Assembly (NCBI GenBank): GCA_011503125.2
Contig: WWBZ02000016.1
Location: 1,860,001-1,924,000, forward strand
DNA length: 64,000 nucleotides
Direction: 5' to 3'
DNA from: Botryosphaeria dothidea
Lineage: Eukaryota > Ascomycota > Dothideomycetes > Botryosphaeriales > Botryosphaeriaceae
Made by a program: the position numbers and the translations under genes. This document shows, piece by piece, positions 52,529-62,001 of this stretch; position 1 is the first letter of the stretch; each line of letters starts with the position of its first letter. The notes beneath the pieces were generated by a model. That model was not told the origin of the DNA and did not search any database. It saw only the letters and a list, made by a program, of their open reading frames with translations.

Positions 52529-54710
52529 TAGTGCGCGGGTGATATTGTCGAATACGCAGCCTCGACCAACTCCGCCCAAGCTGCAGCAGCGGCCCTTCGG
52601 CTCGAGATTGCAGCTAGGCAGACTTTGACCTCCGGATCCTGCGGACCGGAGAAGCCAACAACTCTACCAGCGCTATAAAAAAAAATTTTCACGGCAAAAA
52701 GCATTTGCTGTCAGGGAATCTAGTCTGAGGTCAGCCCATGCGAACGGCTATTCCGCGGCCAGCTCAAGGGCTGTCTAACGGTGTTTACCGTTGCGGGTGA
52801 TGAGGTGTCTGCTGGCCGTCTTGCCGGCATATGATGGTGGTGTGCTGAATCAAGACGCAAAAGCTTGAATGCGGAGGATGAGCTGTACATAGCGCACATG
52901 AGTCGGACACGCAGACTGTACAATGAAGTCAACTATCTCCAAACGGCCATGCCCCTTCCCCGATCTCCGCACGCGAGCGCGACCATGTCCAGCCGATCAA
53001 CGGTCATTCTTGACGTCGGTTCCACTGTGGACCAGGGTCAGGAAAATCCTAGGGCTGTCGGTACAAGGCTGAGCATTCGTGGCTTGATGCGCGCCTACGA
53101 CAGCTGCAGGATGTGTTGGCGCGGAGGGCGGAGCTGCAGCCAAAGCTGGATCGACGCCTAGCAGGTAACGTTCAGAGACAGTTCCGCGAGTGTGGGCCAG
53201 CAGCTCATAGGGTACCCAGAGATCGCGCCCGGTGTCAGGAACTCCAATGGCATGGCTTGTCGTGAGTGGCCGCGCCGACGTCATGGGATGGCAGGACTCG
53301 CGCAGAGCAGGGCGCGCGGTGGCAGCCACGGCGCCGTCAGGCATAGTGCGATGGGGGTTCCTGCGATCCACGTCGAGCGAATAAGCCGGACGCCAGGGGT
53401 GCTGTCTGTCAGAGGGTCGTGGGCCGGCATGCGCGTTTGGGATCGAAGACAATCTGACAGCAGCCCGGAGGACAGCACATCATTCCGCGCCGCTGGAGGG
53501 TGGTGTGCCAGGCGCCGGCAGCCTGGAGCTGCAGGCTTTGATCCGTGGCGGCATTCGATATGCATGCTCTCTCCTGTGCCGGACGGACTTGAGACGAGGC
53601 CTCAGGCGGCGCGCTGATTGGAGAGACGGGTGTCTCGTGGGAGGGGAGGGCGGCGCTGTCGCGGGAGGGTGACGGGAGCTGCACGGCAGTGCCGCGCCGC
53701 TGCCCACGCGCTCGCGTCGGCTCGACGCGGGCTGGCGGGCTGGCGGGCGCGTTCGGTGAGGTTGGTCTTGAATTGACCAATTATGGGCGATCCGCGTTGC
53801 CTGGGACCAAGGACCCCCGCGGTGGAGGATGCACGAAGCGCAGCGCAGCACGAGCCGGAGCGCTGAGACCGGGCGTCGATTGGGCGGACTGGCGCAGCTT
53901 GGACCACGACTCAGTGCTCAGCCTCGCGCGCGCGCAGTGTCGTCACCGGGCTGGGCTCCCTTGGGTTGGGTGGGAGTGTTGTTGTGTGTTTTGCTGCGCG
54001 GCGGCTGACCGGCGCGGGCGGAGCTGCGAGGCGTGTGCCGCGTCGACCCTCTCCATGTCCTGGGCTGTCGCTGCCTGTCGCGGGAGCAGCGTTCCAGTCA
54101 GTACCTGCCTGCCATTTCTCTTCCCACGAACGCCGGCCACGCCTTCACCTCTCGCCCAACCCCACGCGCTGCACAGCTGGCATCGACGGCTCCCGCACCG
54201 CACCGCTCCGCACCACCAACCACCACCAGCGCGCCCGTCGTACCTCGCCGCTAGCCTCCCCCCAGCCGCAGCAGCTCGCAGCAGCCCGCCGCCTCGTCCA
54301 ACGCACACGCCTCGTCGTCCCGGCCGCACCCTCGCGGCTGACGGTAGCACCTCGCGCGCCTGCAGCTCCCGAGTCGTACGCCCGCCGCGCTCGCCAATTG
54401 CGCAAGCTACGCGCCACTCCTCTCGACGGATCTGCCCAAGTCGTCCCCTGCTCCGCCTGCACGTCGATACCATCCTACATTAGCGCTTGCATCAGAAGCT
54501 TCCTGGCATCCACCGCGCGCCGCTCCCCCAGCGCCCGGTCCAGGCTCGAGTCGCACAGGCCCCGGCTGCCCTTGACGCACATCAACGAGGCCGCATACTC
54601 GGCCGGCTTGCCCAAGCTCTGCGCTGGCTTGAGCAGACCTATTCGCTGGCAGTCCACGTCACAAGAGAGCTCTGCCAGGCTCCGAGGGGCCTGCAGCCGC
54701 CCGAATAAAC
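52529..54710. other. GC-rich intergenic region upstream of HapC
   Basis: 2.2 kb with several long frames on both strands that overlap one another (for example 53689-54483 plus, 53943-54473 minus). All have low-complexity Ala/Arg/Pro/Ser composition and no domain. The high GC content explains the lack of stops. The pyrimidine-rich part just before 54711 is probably the HapC leader. Confidence 0.45.
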
Positions 54711-55758
54711 ATGTCGGCCACCCCGCCGAAGAAGTCGGACGTGGAACCTGGAGCGCAGTCGCCTGACGAATCTTCGGAGCCGCATATGGACAGAGAAGCT
54801 CAGGATACACAAGCGCAAGGACTCGGCTACGAGTTCGAAGTCAAGGAGCAGGACCGATGGCTGCCTATAGCGAATGGTACGTCTGAAATGCACCTCTCCC
54901 CTCGTCTGATTTGCGCGCCCCAAACCCGCTGCTGCACGTCGACGAATGCTCTCTCCACGCCCACACCTCGAATCAGCGCTTGAGCAGACTGTCGCTCAAA
55001 AACGGTCCGCGCCCGCCCTGAAGCATGTCGTCTGCATCTCCTCCGTCATCTCAATCGCCGCCCCTCAATGCCACCAAGGGACGTCCCGATAGTGCTGCCA
55101 GCGATGCTAACATACGCAACTTTGCGCCAGTCGCCCGCATCATGAAGATGGCCCTGCCCGAAAACGCGAAGATCGCCAAAGAGGCCAAGGAATGCATGCA
55201 GGAGTGCGTGAGCGAGTTCATCTCCTTCATTACCAGCGAAGGTGCGTTCCCCTTGGCTCCAGCCAACCTCCAACTTCTAACCGGGTCCCCAGCGTCCGAA
55301 AAATGCCAGCAGGAGAAGCGCAAGACGGTCAACGGCGAGGACATTCTCTTTGCCATGACGTCGCTTGGTTTCGAGAACTATGCCGAAGCTTTGAAGATCT
55401 ATCTGTCGCGCTACCGCGAAGTAAGCTGCCCCCTTCCCTTCCTCCCCATTTCGTTTGTTGCCGAGCCCTTTCTGGCATAAGACGAAGAATAATCTGAACT
55501 ATTGGTATTGATTGGCGCCTCGAGACCCTCCTCGCAAATCAGAACAAGCCTGCCGTCGGCTATCAACAGGGCAATGCCGCTGCCGGCGCCGGGAGCAGCG
55601 CATCCGGCAGTGCGAATGCCTCCGCCGCCTATGCCGGTGCAGAGGGTGCCAGCAACAACAACCTTCTGAGCGGAGAGGTCGACGCGTCGGAGCAAGACAA
55701 CACCACGTTTGGCTACACCGTCGGCCACCACAACGGCAACGGCAGCGCCGAGTTCTAA
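54711..55758 (+). CDS. hapC: CCAAT-binding factor subunit HapC (NF-YB)
   Basis: Four exons: 54711-54876, 55131-55241, 55293-55420 and 55543-55758, giving 206 residues. The histone-fold core starts in exon 1 with [10 protein letters not shown] and continues over the 254-bp intron with [31 protein letters not shown], then [18 protein letters not shown], and [20 protein letters not shown] follow; this is almost invariant NF-YB sequence. With HapB and HapE it binds CCAAT boxes in the nucleus and, through HapX in fungi, controls iron and redox genes. The Gly/Ala/Asn-rich tail is in exon 4. Its acceptor could also be the AG 18 bases upstream (exon from 55525), adding six residues in frame. An ATG at 55025 inside intron 1 is open in frame into the core. 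Confidence 0.93.
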
Positions 55759-58366
55759 GCCGCAGCGCCGCGCCGCCGGAGAAGGAGAGCCTGTCACAAG
55801 CATCAATGCGCAGTATGCGCGTCAACGGTCTCTCACTCCGGCACAACGGACACCGCAAGAGGAGACGCTTACGGAAGACCAGTTGCTGAATTACTGGCCA
55901 TCTAGATCAGATTGTGTAAGATACGCGGTTGTTTCAGCGGCTGCTCCGGATCAGGGCTGGGATATGTCGAAGGGTTTTCATTGTCTCTTTCTCCTTTCTC
56001 AGCTTGTATAAGTGCGGAAAATTGAGATGGCTTTTTAAAGTCTACTCTCACAATTTCCGATCCCATTGTCAACGGAAGAAGCACATAATCATGGTGCTGT
56101 AAAAGCCCAGACCGTTACTATATCTTTTTCTTTCTTCAGTGGAGGAATCAGTTCATCTCTTGGATATTCGGGCGGTAGGTAGGGAATGCGGAAGAGAGAG
56201 TCTGTGTGAGTTTACTAGAATGGAACTGCTCGCGCGACTCCGATATCGGAATATGCATGCGACAGAGTCTGTCACTCACTTTCTGTTTGTCACTGTCAAG
56301 CTGGTCTCCTGCGTTCCAAACTTCTACCATGTCTCGGTATGTCATTGGATTTGCTTGTCTTACAATCCCTCTCAAAAGTCATGATCTCATACACAATTTC
56401 CAGAGTCTCAAAGCCTCCATCCTCTCCTTTGATGCTTGCAATCTGTCCACGCTCCCACACCGCTCGTCTTTAAGACGGGGGCAGTTTCACACTCTCTAGG
56501 TCATTTTCTGAGGAGCTGTCAACGTTGTGAGTTGTCTCACATTTCGGAGAATTAATTACGCAAAATTTCTTCGGTCAACAGGACACATGTGACGGTTACA
56601 CGGCAGATCCAGATCTGGCCGTTGGAGGCACCCATCTGGGAAAGAGAAAGAGAGCATCAATTTTGTTTTTGTTGAACCCTACAAAAACAAATCAAACAGC
56701 CCGCCGCCCCTTGCTGCATGGTCTCAGGGTTGCACAAGATGTATGCCCCCGCCCCAAACTGGACTACAAACCAAGAGCCGACCGGACCGACGGACACCAT
56801 TACTGATGATTAACTAAGCAAAGATGAGGAAGCTGCTTCATGCAGTCCGGCGGAGTCGGGTGCGGGGCTCCTGCGTGGTGTAGTGCTTTCGTATGTGGTC
56901 GGAATGTGGAATTTCCACTCCGGAATTCCCACGTATGCCAGGACGCGGCGGGATTGATCTGTAGCAGGGCAACAAGGTTACCATGCAAGTGCCTCGACCT
57001 GTCGCACTCCGGCAAAGATGGTCTGCTGACGGACCTTGCTGAGTTACCACACAGAGCATTGATTGATACATCGACTATTCCATTCACATTGGTGGTTCAC
57101 GTACCATATCAGACACAGTCAGGAAGTTAAAAGGGATAGGTCGAGTGCGCGGTACATACGAGCACAAATACATCTCAGCTTCCACGATATATGCATAACA
57201 TGACTGCCCTATATCCCCTAGCGGCTAACCAAAATTTGAGTGCTGGATTGTCTTTCTCATTTCGGCTGCACACGAGGACGGGAGCACCGCAGTTAGGTAG
57301 CGAGTGCAAGTAACCTTTTCTTTCGAGTCAGTTCACGACGTGAGATCAGTCGCCCAATGGCAATCAGGCAGCCAGCGCCACAGAACCCACACAGCCGTCA
57401 AGTCGCTCTGTACGACAACTGGTCGTCTTTGGTGCCTCAGTTCTCACTAGCAACTTCCTGCACTCAGTAGAAACCCATCCACAGGAATACTTGCCCATTC
57501 ACACCCTCTCCTTCCACGACTCACATGTCATAGCCCAAGAAATTAGGATTCTGCTGCACGACAATTGGGCAGCATCGCCTGATTTGCCCAAGCACGAAGC
57601 CAGCAAGACGCAGCCAAGCAGACATCGCGCACCGCGCCCCCTTCAACGCCCTCTTTCCTCCCCACGCCCTTCTACAAACAACCACCCGTGCCCAACCAAT
57701 CCCCCACACACACCCTATCACAACCCGCAATAAGCAAGCCCGCCCAATCCCCTCCCTCGCCCTCTCGCCCTCCCGTCCCCACCCTTCACGCCCTTCCCGA
57801 CGCCCTTCGTATCCCTGTCGGTCATCCGCGTCGACCAATCACGCGCGACGCCTCGTCGTCGCCCGACCAATGGCGAGCGCGCGAGGCGGATGGCGGCCAA
57901 TCACGCGGCGCGAGACCCCGCTGCAGCATTGTTGCCCGAAAAGGTTTGGGCTTCGCCCTTCGACTTTGCTGCGTTCGAAGTTGTCGGGGGATGGTCAAAG
58001 GGCGTGGCTGCTTCTTTGGGAGGAGTGCAGGTATGGCAGGACGATCTGGGGGGCTTGGTTGTGTCTGTCTGAGGCAGATGGACTATGGTACTACTATAGC
58101 CTTGTTTACTCGTTATCGGCTGCTTAGCCTGGTCCTGCAATGAGTGAGCGCCGTCACATCCCTCGTCGTCAGTTTTTGTCGCTTTTGGTCACTGTAAGCT
58201 TGTCGATTTGGCGCAATGCAAAAGACTGAGCTCAAGATCTACGTCGACACAAATAATCGATACAAATATGCATCATCGACGCTTGCCTCGGGAAAGGGCT
58301 GTATATACAGGCCGAAATCATCCATCCACCATCTCAAGGCTGGAAAATCCCCATATATTTTTTCAA
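55759..58366. other. Intergenic region, no gene seen
   Basis: 2.6 kb between HapC and the convergent dioxygenase gene. It holds many short frames without motifs, an AT-richer part at about 56.1-57.3 kb and a GC-rich part near 57.6-58 kb. No RNA gene or repeat was recognised. Confidence 0.45.
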
Positions 58367-60091
58367 TCACTCTCCCCCGTATAACCGCTCCCAGACCTTC
58401 TCCCTCTCGCCTTCCCTTCCAGCAGCCCTCTCCGCCAGCACCCTCCACCGACTGTAAAACACATCGTCGTCCACGTACGCGCCCTTGAGCCACCTCTCAC
58501 CTTGACTCGCGTCGAAGGCCCGCCGCGCGTGCAACACCCTCCGGTTATCAAAGATCACGCACTGGCCCTCCTCCAACCGATGCTCGAACAGCGACGCCGG
58601 CGCCTCGACCAGGCTCGCAAACTTCCGCAGCGCGGCGTGCAGCCGCGCGAAGCGGTCGACCGCCAGCGGGCCGAAGGGGACGAGCCCCTGCAGGCCGAGG
58701 TCGGCGAGGGCGGCGGGCGCCAGCGGCGCCTGGAAGGGCGGCGAGTAGTTGATGCACTTGATGCGCGGCGGGGCGGGCACGCCCTCGAGGATCTCGCGGC
58801 CGGCGAGGCTGGTCGCGAGCGGGTCGTCCGGGCTGGCGCTGATGGCATTGGTGGCCGGGTTGGGCGACAGGTCGGCGAGCGGGGTCGCGAGCTCGATGGT
58901 CGGCCGCCACTTGGCGTAGGACTGGTTGTCGTTCTTGTAGTGGAAGGGCACGGGGATGGAGGTGAGGGCGTCGAAGGCGGCGCGGTCGGTGCGCTCGAGC
59001 TCGAAGGCCGCGTGCAGCGAGTCGGAGAAGATGGAGGAGCCGCCGGGCGAGCGCGCGCGGAGCGAGTGGAGCAGCTGCAGGTGCGGCGGGTTCGTCACGT
59101 ACATCAGGTCCATGTGCAAGCCGAGGTATTGGTGCGTGTAGGCGATGTTCTTTGCGTTGGGCACGGATTTGACGTCCCAGGTGCGGCCGTAGAAGGTGTC
59201 TTTGAGGAGACCGATGCGGCTGACGATGTGCTCGACGGACTTCTCGCTGTCAGGGACGTCCGTGAGGAAGACAAGACCGTAGCGACCGAGTTGCTCCAGG
59301 GTCTCGTGGAGAACGTCGTCATCCTTCATGTAGCGGTCGAAAGGTATCCATTTGTTCTTCTCGGCAATGGTCTTGCTATCCCAGACGAGCCTGTTCTTTG
59401 GTTCCAGAGGGTGGTATTCAGCGTCCCTGCAAGTGACAGCTGCAGGCTTCAGATCGAAACGAGTGACATGATCCTTGGGAAAACCTGGGATATCGTTGGT
59501 CCATGTGATTTCCAGCGTCTGCTTTTCCGGGTCCAGAGTCGAAGTTGCCTTGATATCGGCCGGAATATCCGATGTCTGGAACTGCTTCTGCTTGCTCGAA
59601 GGATCAACACATATTGGACATGTGCAGCTGTCCCTTGCAAATACGGCGTCCATCTTTGCAGGATATGTAAGCCCAGAGCCGCCCACGGGGACGCCAAACT
59701 CGACCGTTTGGGATGCTTCGACCCGATGGAGCTTCTGCCGGTTTCCGAGTTTGATGGTCTCCTCCACGACGTGTCTACGAGATTGGACAGCGTCAATCTC
59801 ATTCTCCAGAGTTTCAGGCAGGCCATGGCCGGTTGCAGTTTTGTTAGCATCTTCCTGGATCTCCTGGCGCAGAGCATTGCTGCTCACATGACGGACAGCA
59901 ATTCTCTTGAATGCCGAGACTCCAGAGGAGGCATTCTGAGCGGGAGCACAGTGCCCAACTATGACCGAACGCTGCTGCGAGCTGGACAGAGCTGTTGAAA
60001 CCGGGCGTTGTTGTTTCACACAGCTGCGTGTCACCAAAGCTGCATTGCTGTGCCGAGGTATACCGGATCTGGAGTATAGCCGACGCAGCAT
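58367..60091 (-). CDS. Gamma-butyrobetaine dioxygenase-like enzyme (carnitine biosynthesis)
   Basis: Single exon, 574 residues, ATG at 60091. The first 75 or so residues are Arg/Ser-rich with few acids, like a mitochondrial presequence. A zinc-binding N-terminal domain is marked by CTCPIC at about 156-161. The Fe(II)/2-oxoglutarate TauD-type fold follows, with GLHMDLMY giving His and Asp of the iron site near residues 326-328, VLHARRAF giving the last His near 521, and an Arg-rich region for 2-oxoglutarate. Family members are gamma-butyrobetaine hydroxylase and trimethyllysine hydroxylase; I cannot separate the two by eye. It is much longer than human BBOX1 (387 aa), owing to the N-terminus and a Pro/Ala-rich insert. 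It is divergent from the carrier gene, 428 bp away. Confidence 0.85.
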   Translation of the reverse strand: MLRRLYSRSGIPRHSNAALVTRSCVKQQRPVSTALSSSQQRSVIVGHCAPAQNASSGVSAFKRIAVRHVSSNALRQEIQEDANKTATGHGLPETLENEIDAVQSRRHVVEETIKLGNRQKLHRVEASQTVEFGVPVGGSGLTYPAKMDAVFARDSCTCPICVDPSSKQKQFQTSDIPADIKATSTLDPEKQTLEITWTNDIPGFPKDHVTRFDLKPAAVTCRDAEYHPLEPKNRLVWDSKTIAEKNKWIPFDRYMKDDDVLHETLEQLGRYGLVFLTDVPDSEKSVEHIVSRIGLLKDTFYGRTWDVKSVPNAKNIAYTHQYLGLHMDLMYVTNPPHLQLLHSLRARSPGGSSIFSDSLHAAFELERTDRAAFDALTSIPVPFHYKNDNQSYAKWRPTIELATPLADLSPNPATNAISASPDDPLATSLAGREILEGVPAPPRIKCINYSPPFQAPLAPAALADLGLQGLVPFGPLAVDRFARLHAALRKFASLVEAPASLFEHRLEEGQCVIFDNRRVLHARRAFDASQGERWLKGAYVDDDVFYSRWRVLAERAAGREGEREKVWERLYGGE

Positions 60092-60519
60092 TTTTTCCGT
60101 GCCAAAGACACTGCTGTTTCTGCTGCGAGAAGTGATGAAGATGTCTCAAAAGTGAATGCTGCTCTGGGCTGTAAGAAACGAAGGAACGCGGGGCATGCAA
60201 TAGCGAGGTTGTGGTGATGGCGCGGTTCGGAGCTAAGGATGAGGTGGATCGGATGATGGACTGACACGCAGCTCTCCGGTTCTGTTCCTAGAATGCTGCG
60301 GGGGACAAGGAACAGCCTGGCCGGCAGTTTGGGGGAGATCCGGAGCGAGGCCGGGGTGCCGGTGCCAGCGCGAATCAACGCCCGCCAAAATGCCTAACGT
60401 CAAGGCCAACACCTGCGCCGCAGCTTTCTACCAGCGTCCATCCCTCACTCCCTCCACATTCGAATTCACCCTCGCCAGACCTAAACTTCGAAGCGCGAGC
60501 TGCCGGATCCGCTGGATGT
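60092..60519. promoter_or_regulatory. Shared divergent promoter of dioxygenase and carrier genes
   Basis: 428 bp separate the two start codons. No firm motif was identified. The close divergent pairing could allow joint control of two genes for mitochondrial cofactor metabolism; this is inference. Confidence 0.4.
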
Positions 60520-61692
60520 ATGTCTGGCAAGGTCGAGCAGCTGAAGGATGAGGTATGTCCATCCTTATTCTTTCCCCAACAATTTCCCCCCCGCAAAGTC
60601 CGCTGACAGCTATTCTCAGGGCTCCCGCTGGCAGGTCGTTGGCGCTGGCGCCATTGCCGGCCTGGTCTCCAGGTATGCCCCAGTCCTCCCTGTCACGATC
60701 AGAAAATACTCCACCTATTACCACGCTTCCGGCCATCTCAACTGACACGCGATACTCTCCCGCCCAGATTCGTCATTGCCCCGCTGGACGTCATAAAAAT
60801 CCGCCTGCAACTCCAGATCCACTCCCTCAGCGACCCGCTCTCACACCACTCGGCGCGCGGCGGGCCCATCTACAAAGGCACGCTGGGCACGCTCAAGCAC
60901 ATCCTCCGCGAAGAGGGTCTGACCGGCCTCTGGAAGGGCAACGTGCCCGCCGAAGCCCTCTACCTGTGCTACGGCAGCGTGCAGTTCCTGACCTACCGCT
61001 CCACCTCGGCCTTCCTCCAATCCCTCTCCTTCCCCGCCGCAGCAACCGCGACCGGCAAGCAGCACAGCAAGGAACGCCGCCTCCCGGACTCGCTCATGAC
61101 CTTCGCCTCGGGCGCCGTCGCCGGCACCGCCGCCACGACCATCACCTACCCGCTCGACCTGCTGCGCACGCGCTTCGCGGCGCAGGGCCCCTCGCGCGTC
61201 TACACGTCGCTCCTCTCCTCGATCGCCGCGATCGCGGCGCACGAAGGCCCGCAGGGCTTCTTCCGGGGCCTGGGCGCCGCCGTCGCGCAGATCGTGCCCT
61301 ACATGGGCCTCTTCTTCCTGTCGTACGAGACGCTGAAGCCGGTGGCGGCGAGCGCGCTGCCGTGGGGGTCGGGCGACGCGGCGGCCGGCATGGCGGCGTC
61401 GGTGGTGGCCAAGACGGCCGTGTTCCCGCTGGACACGGTGCGCAAGCGGCTGCAGGTGCAGGGGCCGACGCGCGCGCGGTACGTGCATCGGAACATACCC
61501 GAGTACAGCGGCGTGCTGGAGACGGTGAAGGCGATCTTGCGGCGGGAGGGGCTGAGGGGCCTGTATCGCGGGTTGACGGTTAGTCTGCTGAAGGCGGCGC
61601 CGACGAGCGCGGTGACGATGTGGACGTACGAGCGGGTGATGAAGGTCTTCCTGGCCGTGGAGGAGCGGTTGAAAGAGGAGGGCTTGGATTGA
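60520..61692 (+). CDS. TPC1: Mitochondrial thiamine pyrophosphate carrier
   Basis: Three exons, 60520-60552, 60620-60672 and 60768-61692, with introns of 67 and 95 bp. The product is 336 residues. Joined, exons 1-3 read from [11 protein letters not shown] through [19 protein letters not shown] into [13 protein letters not shown]. Three mitochondrial-carrier repeats are visible, with signatures [17 protein letters not shown] and [13 protein letters not shown], each starting a repeat of about 100 residues. [31 protein letters not shown] is typical of Tpc1-like carriers. The protein would exchange thiamine pyrophosphate across the inner membrane to supply pyruvate and 2-oxoglutarate dehydrogenases. 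The carrier fold is certain; the substrate is assigned by sequence likeness. The ATG at 60520 is preferred to the out-of-frame ATG at 60516. Confidence 0.9.
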
Positions 61693-62001
61693 AGAACGTT
61701 CAAGCTCGATTAATCAAGAAAGAATCAAGAGAGGGCGCGTCACTGTAAAAGAAACCTAGATCTCTGCATGTATTTTCTACCTTCTTAGAGCTCTTTTAAT
61801 TCCGTATACAACGTAATACCCAGAACCCCTTGCAGCAGGGGTATCATATATGAAATTTTTGAAGCATCCCGACCTACTTTTCGTGAATAGCATCCCAGCA
61901 TCGCGGCCCCTTTTTGAGACCTCATGTCGACTATAGTTCTCGTTCCACTTCGTCTTCACTCACCCCGTAACCCACTCCTTCCCGTTTCAACAATCACCAG
62001 A
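61693..62001. other. Short convergent intergenic region
   Basis: About 310 bp of AT-rich 3' flanks between the carrier and dihydroxylase genes. No gene. Confidence 0.5.

Noticed and set aside
53689..54766. Several long frames on both strands upstream of hapC
   Set aside because: Mutually overlapping, low-complexity Ala/Arg/Pro/Ser composition explained by GC content.
58502..59998. Plus-strand frame of 498 codons
   Set aside because: Fully antisense to the dioxygenase; a result of strong GC bias at third codon positions. Its composition (Glu/Arg/Val/Gly) shows no domain.
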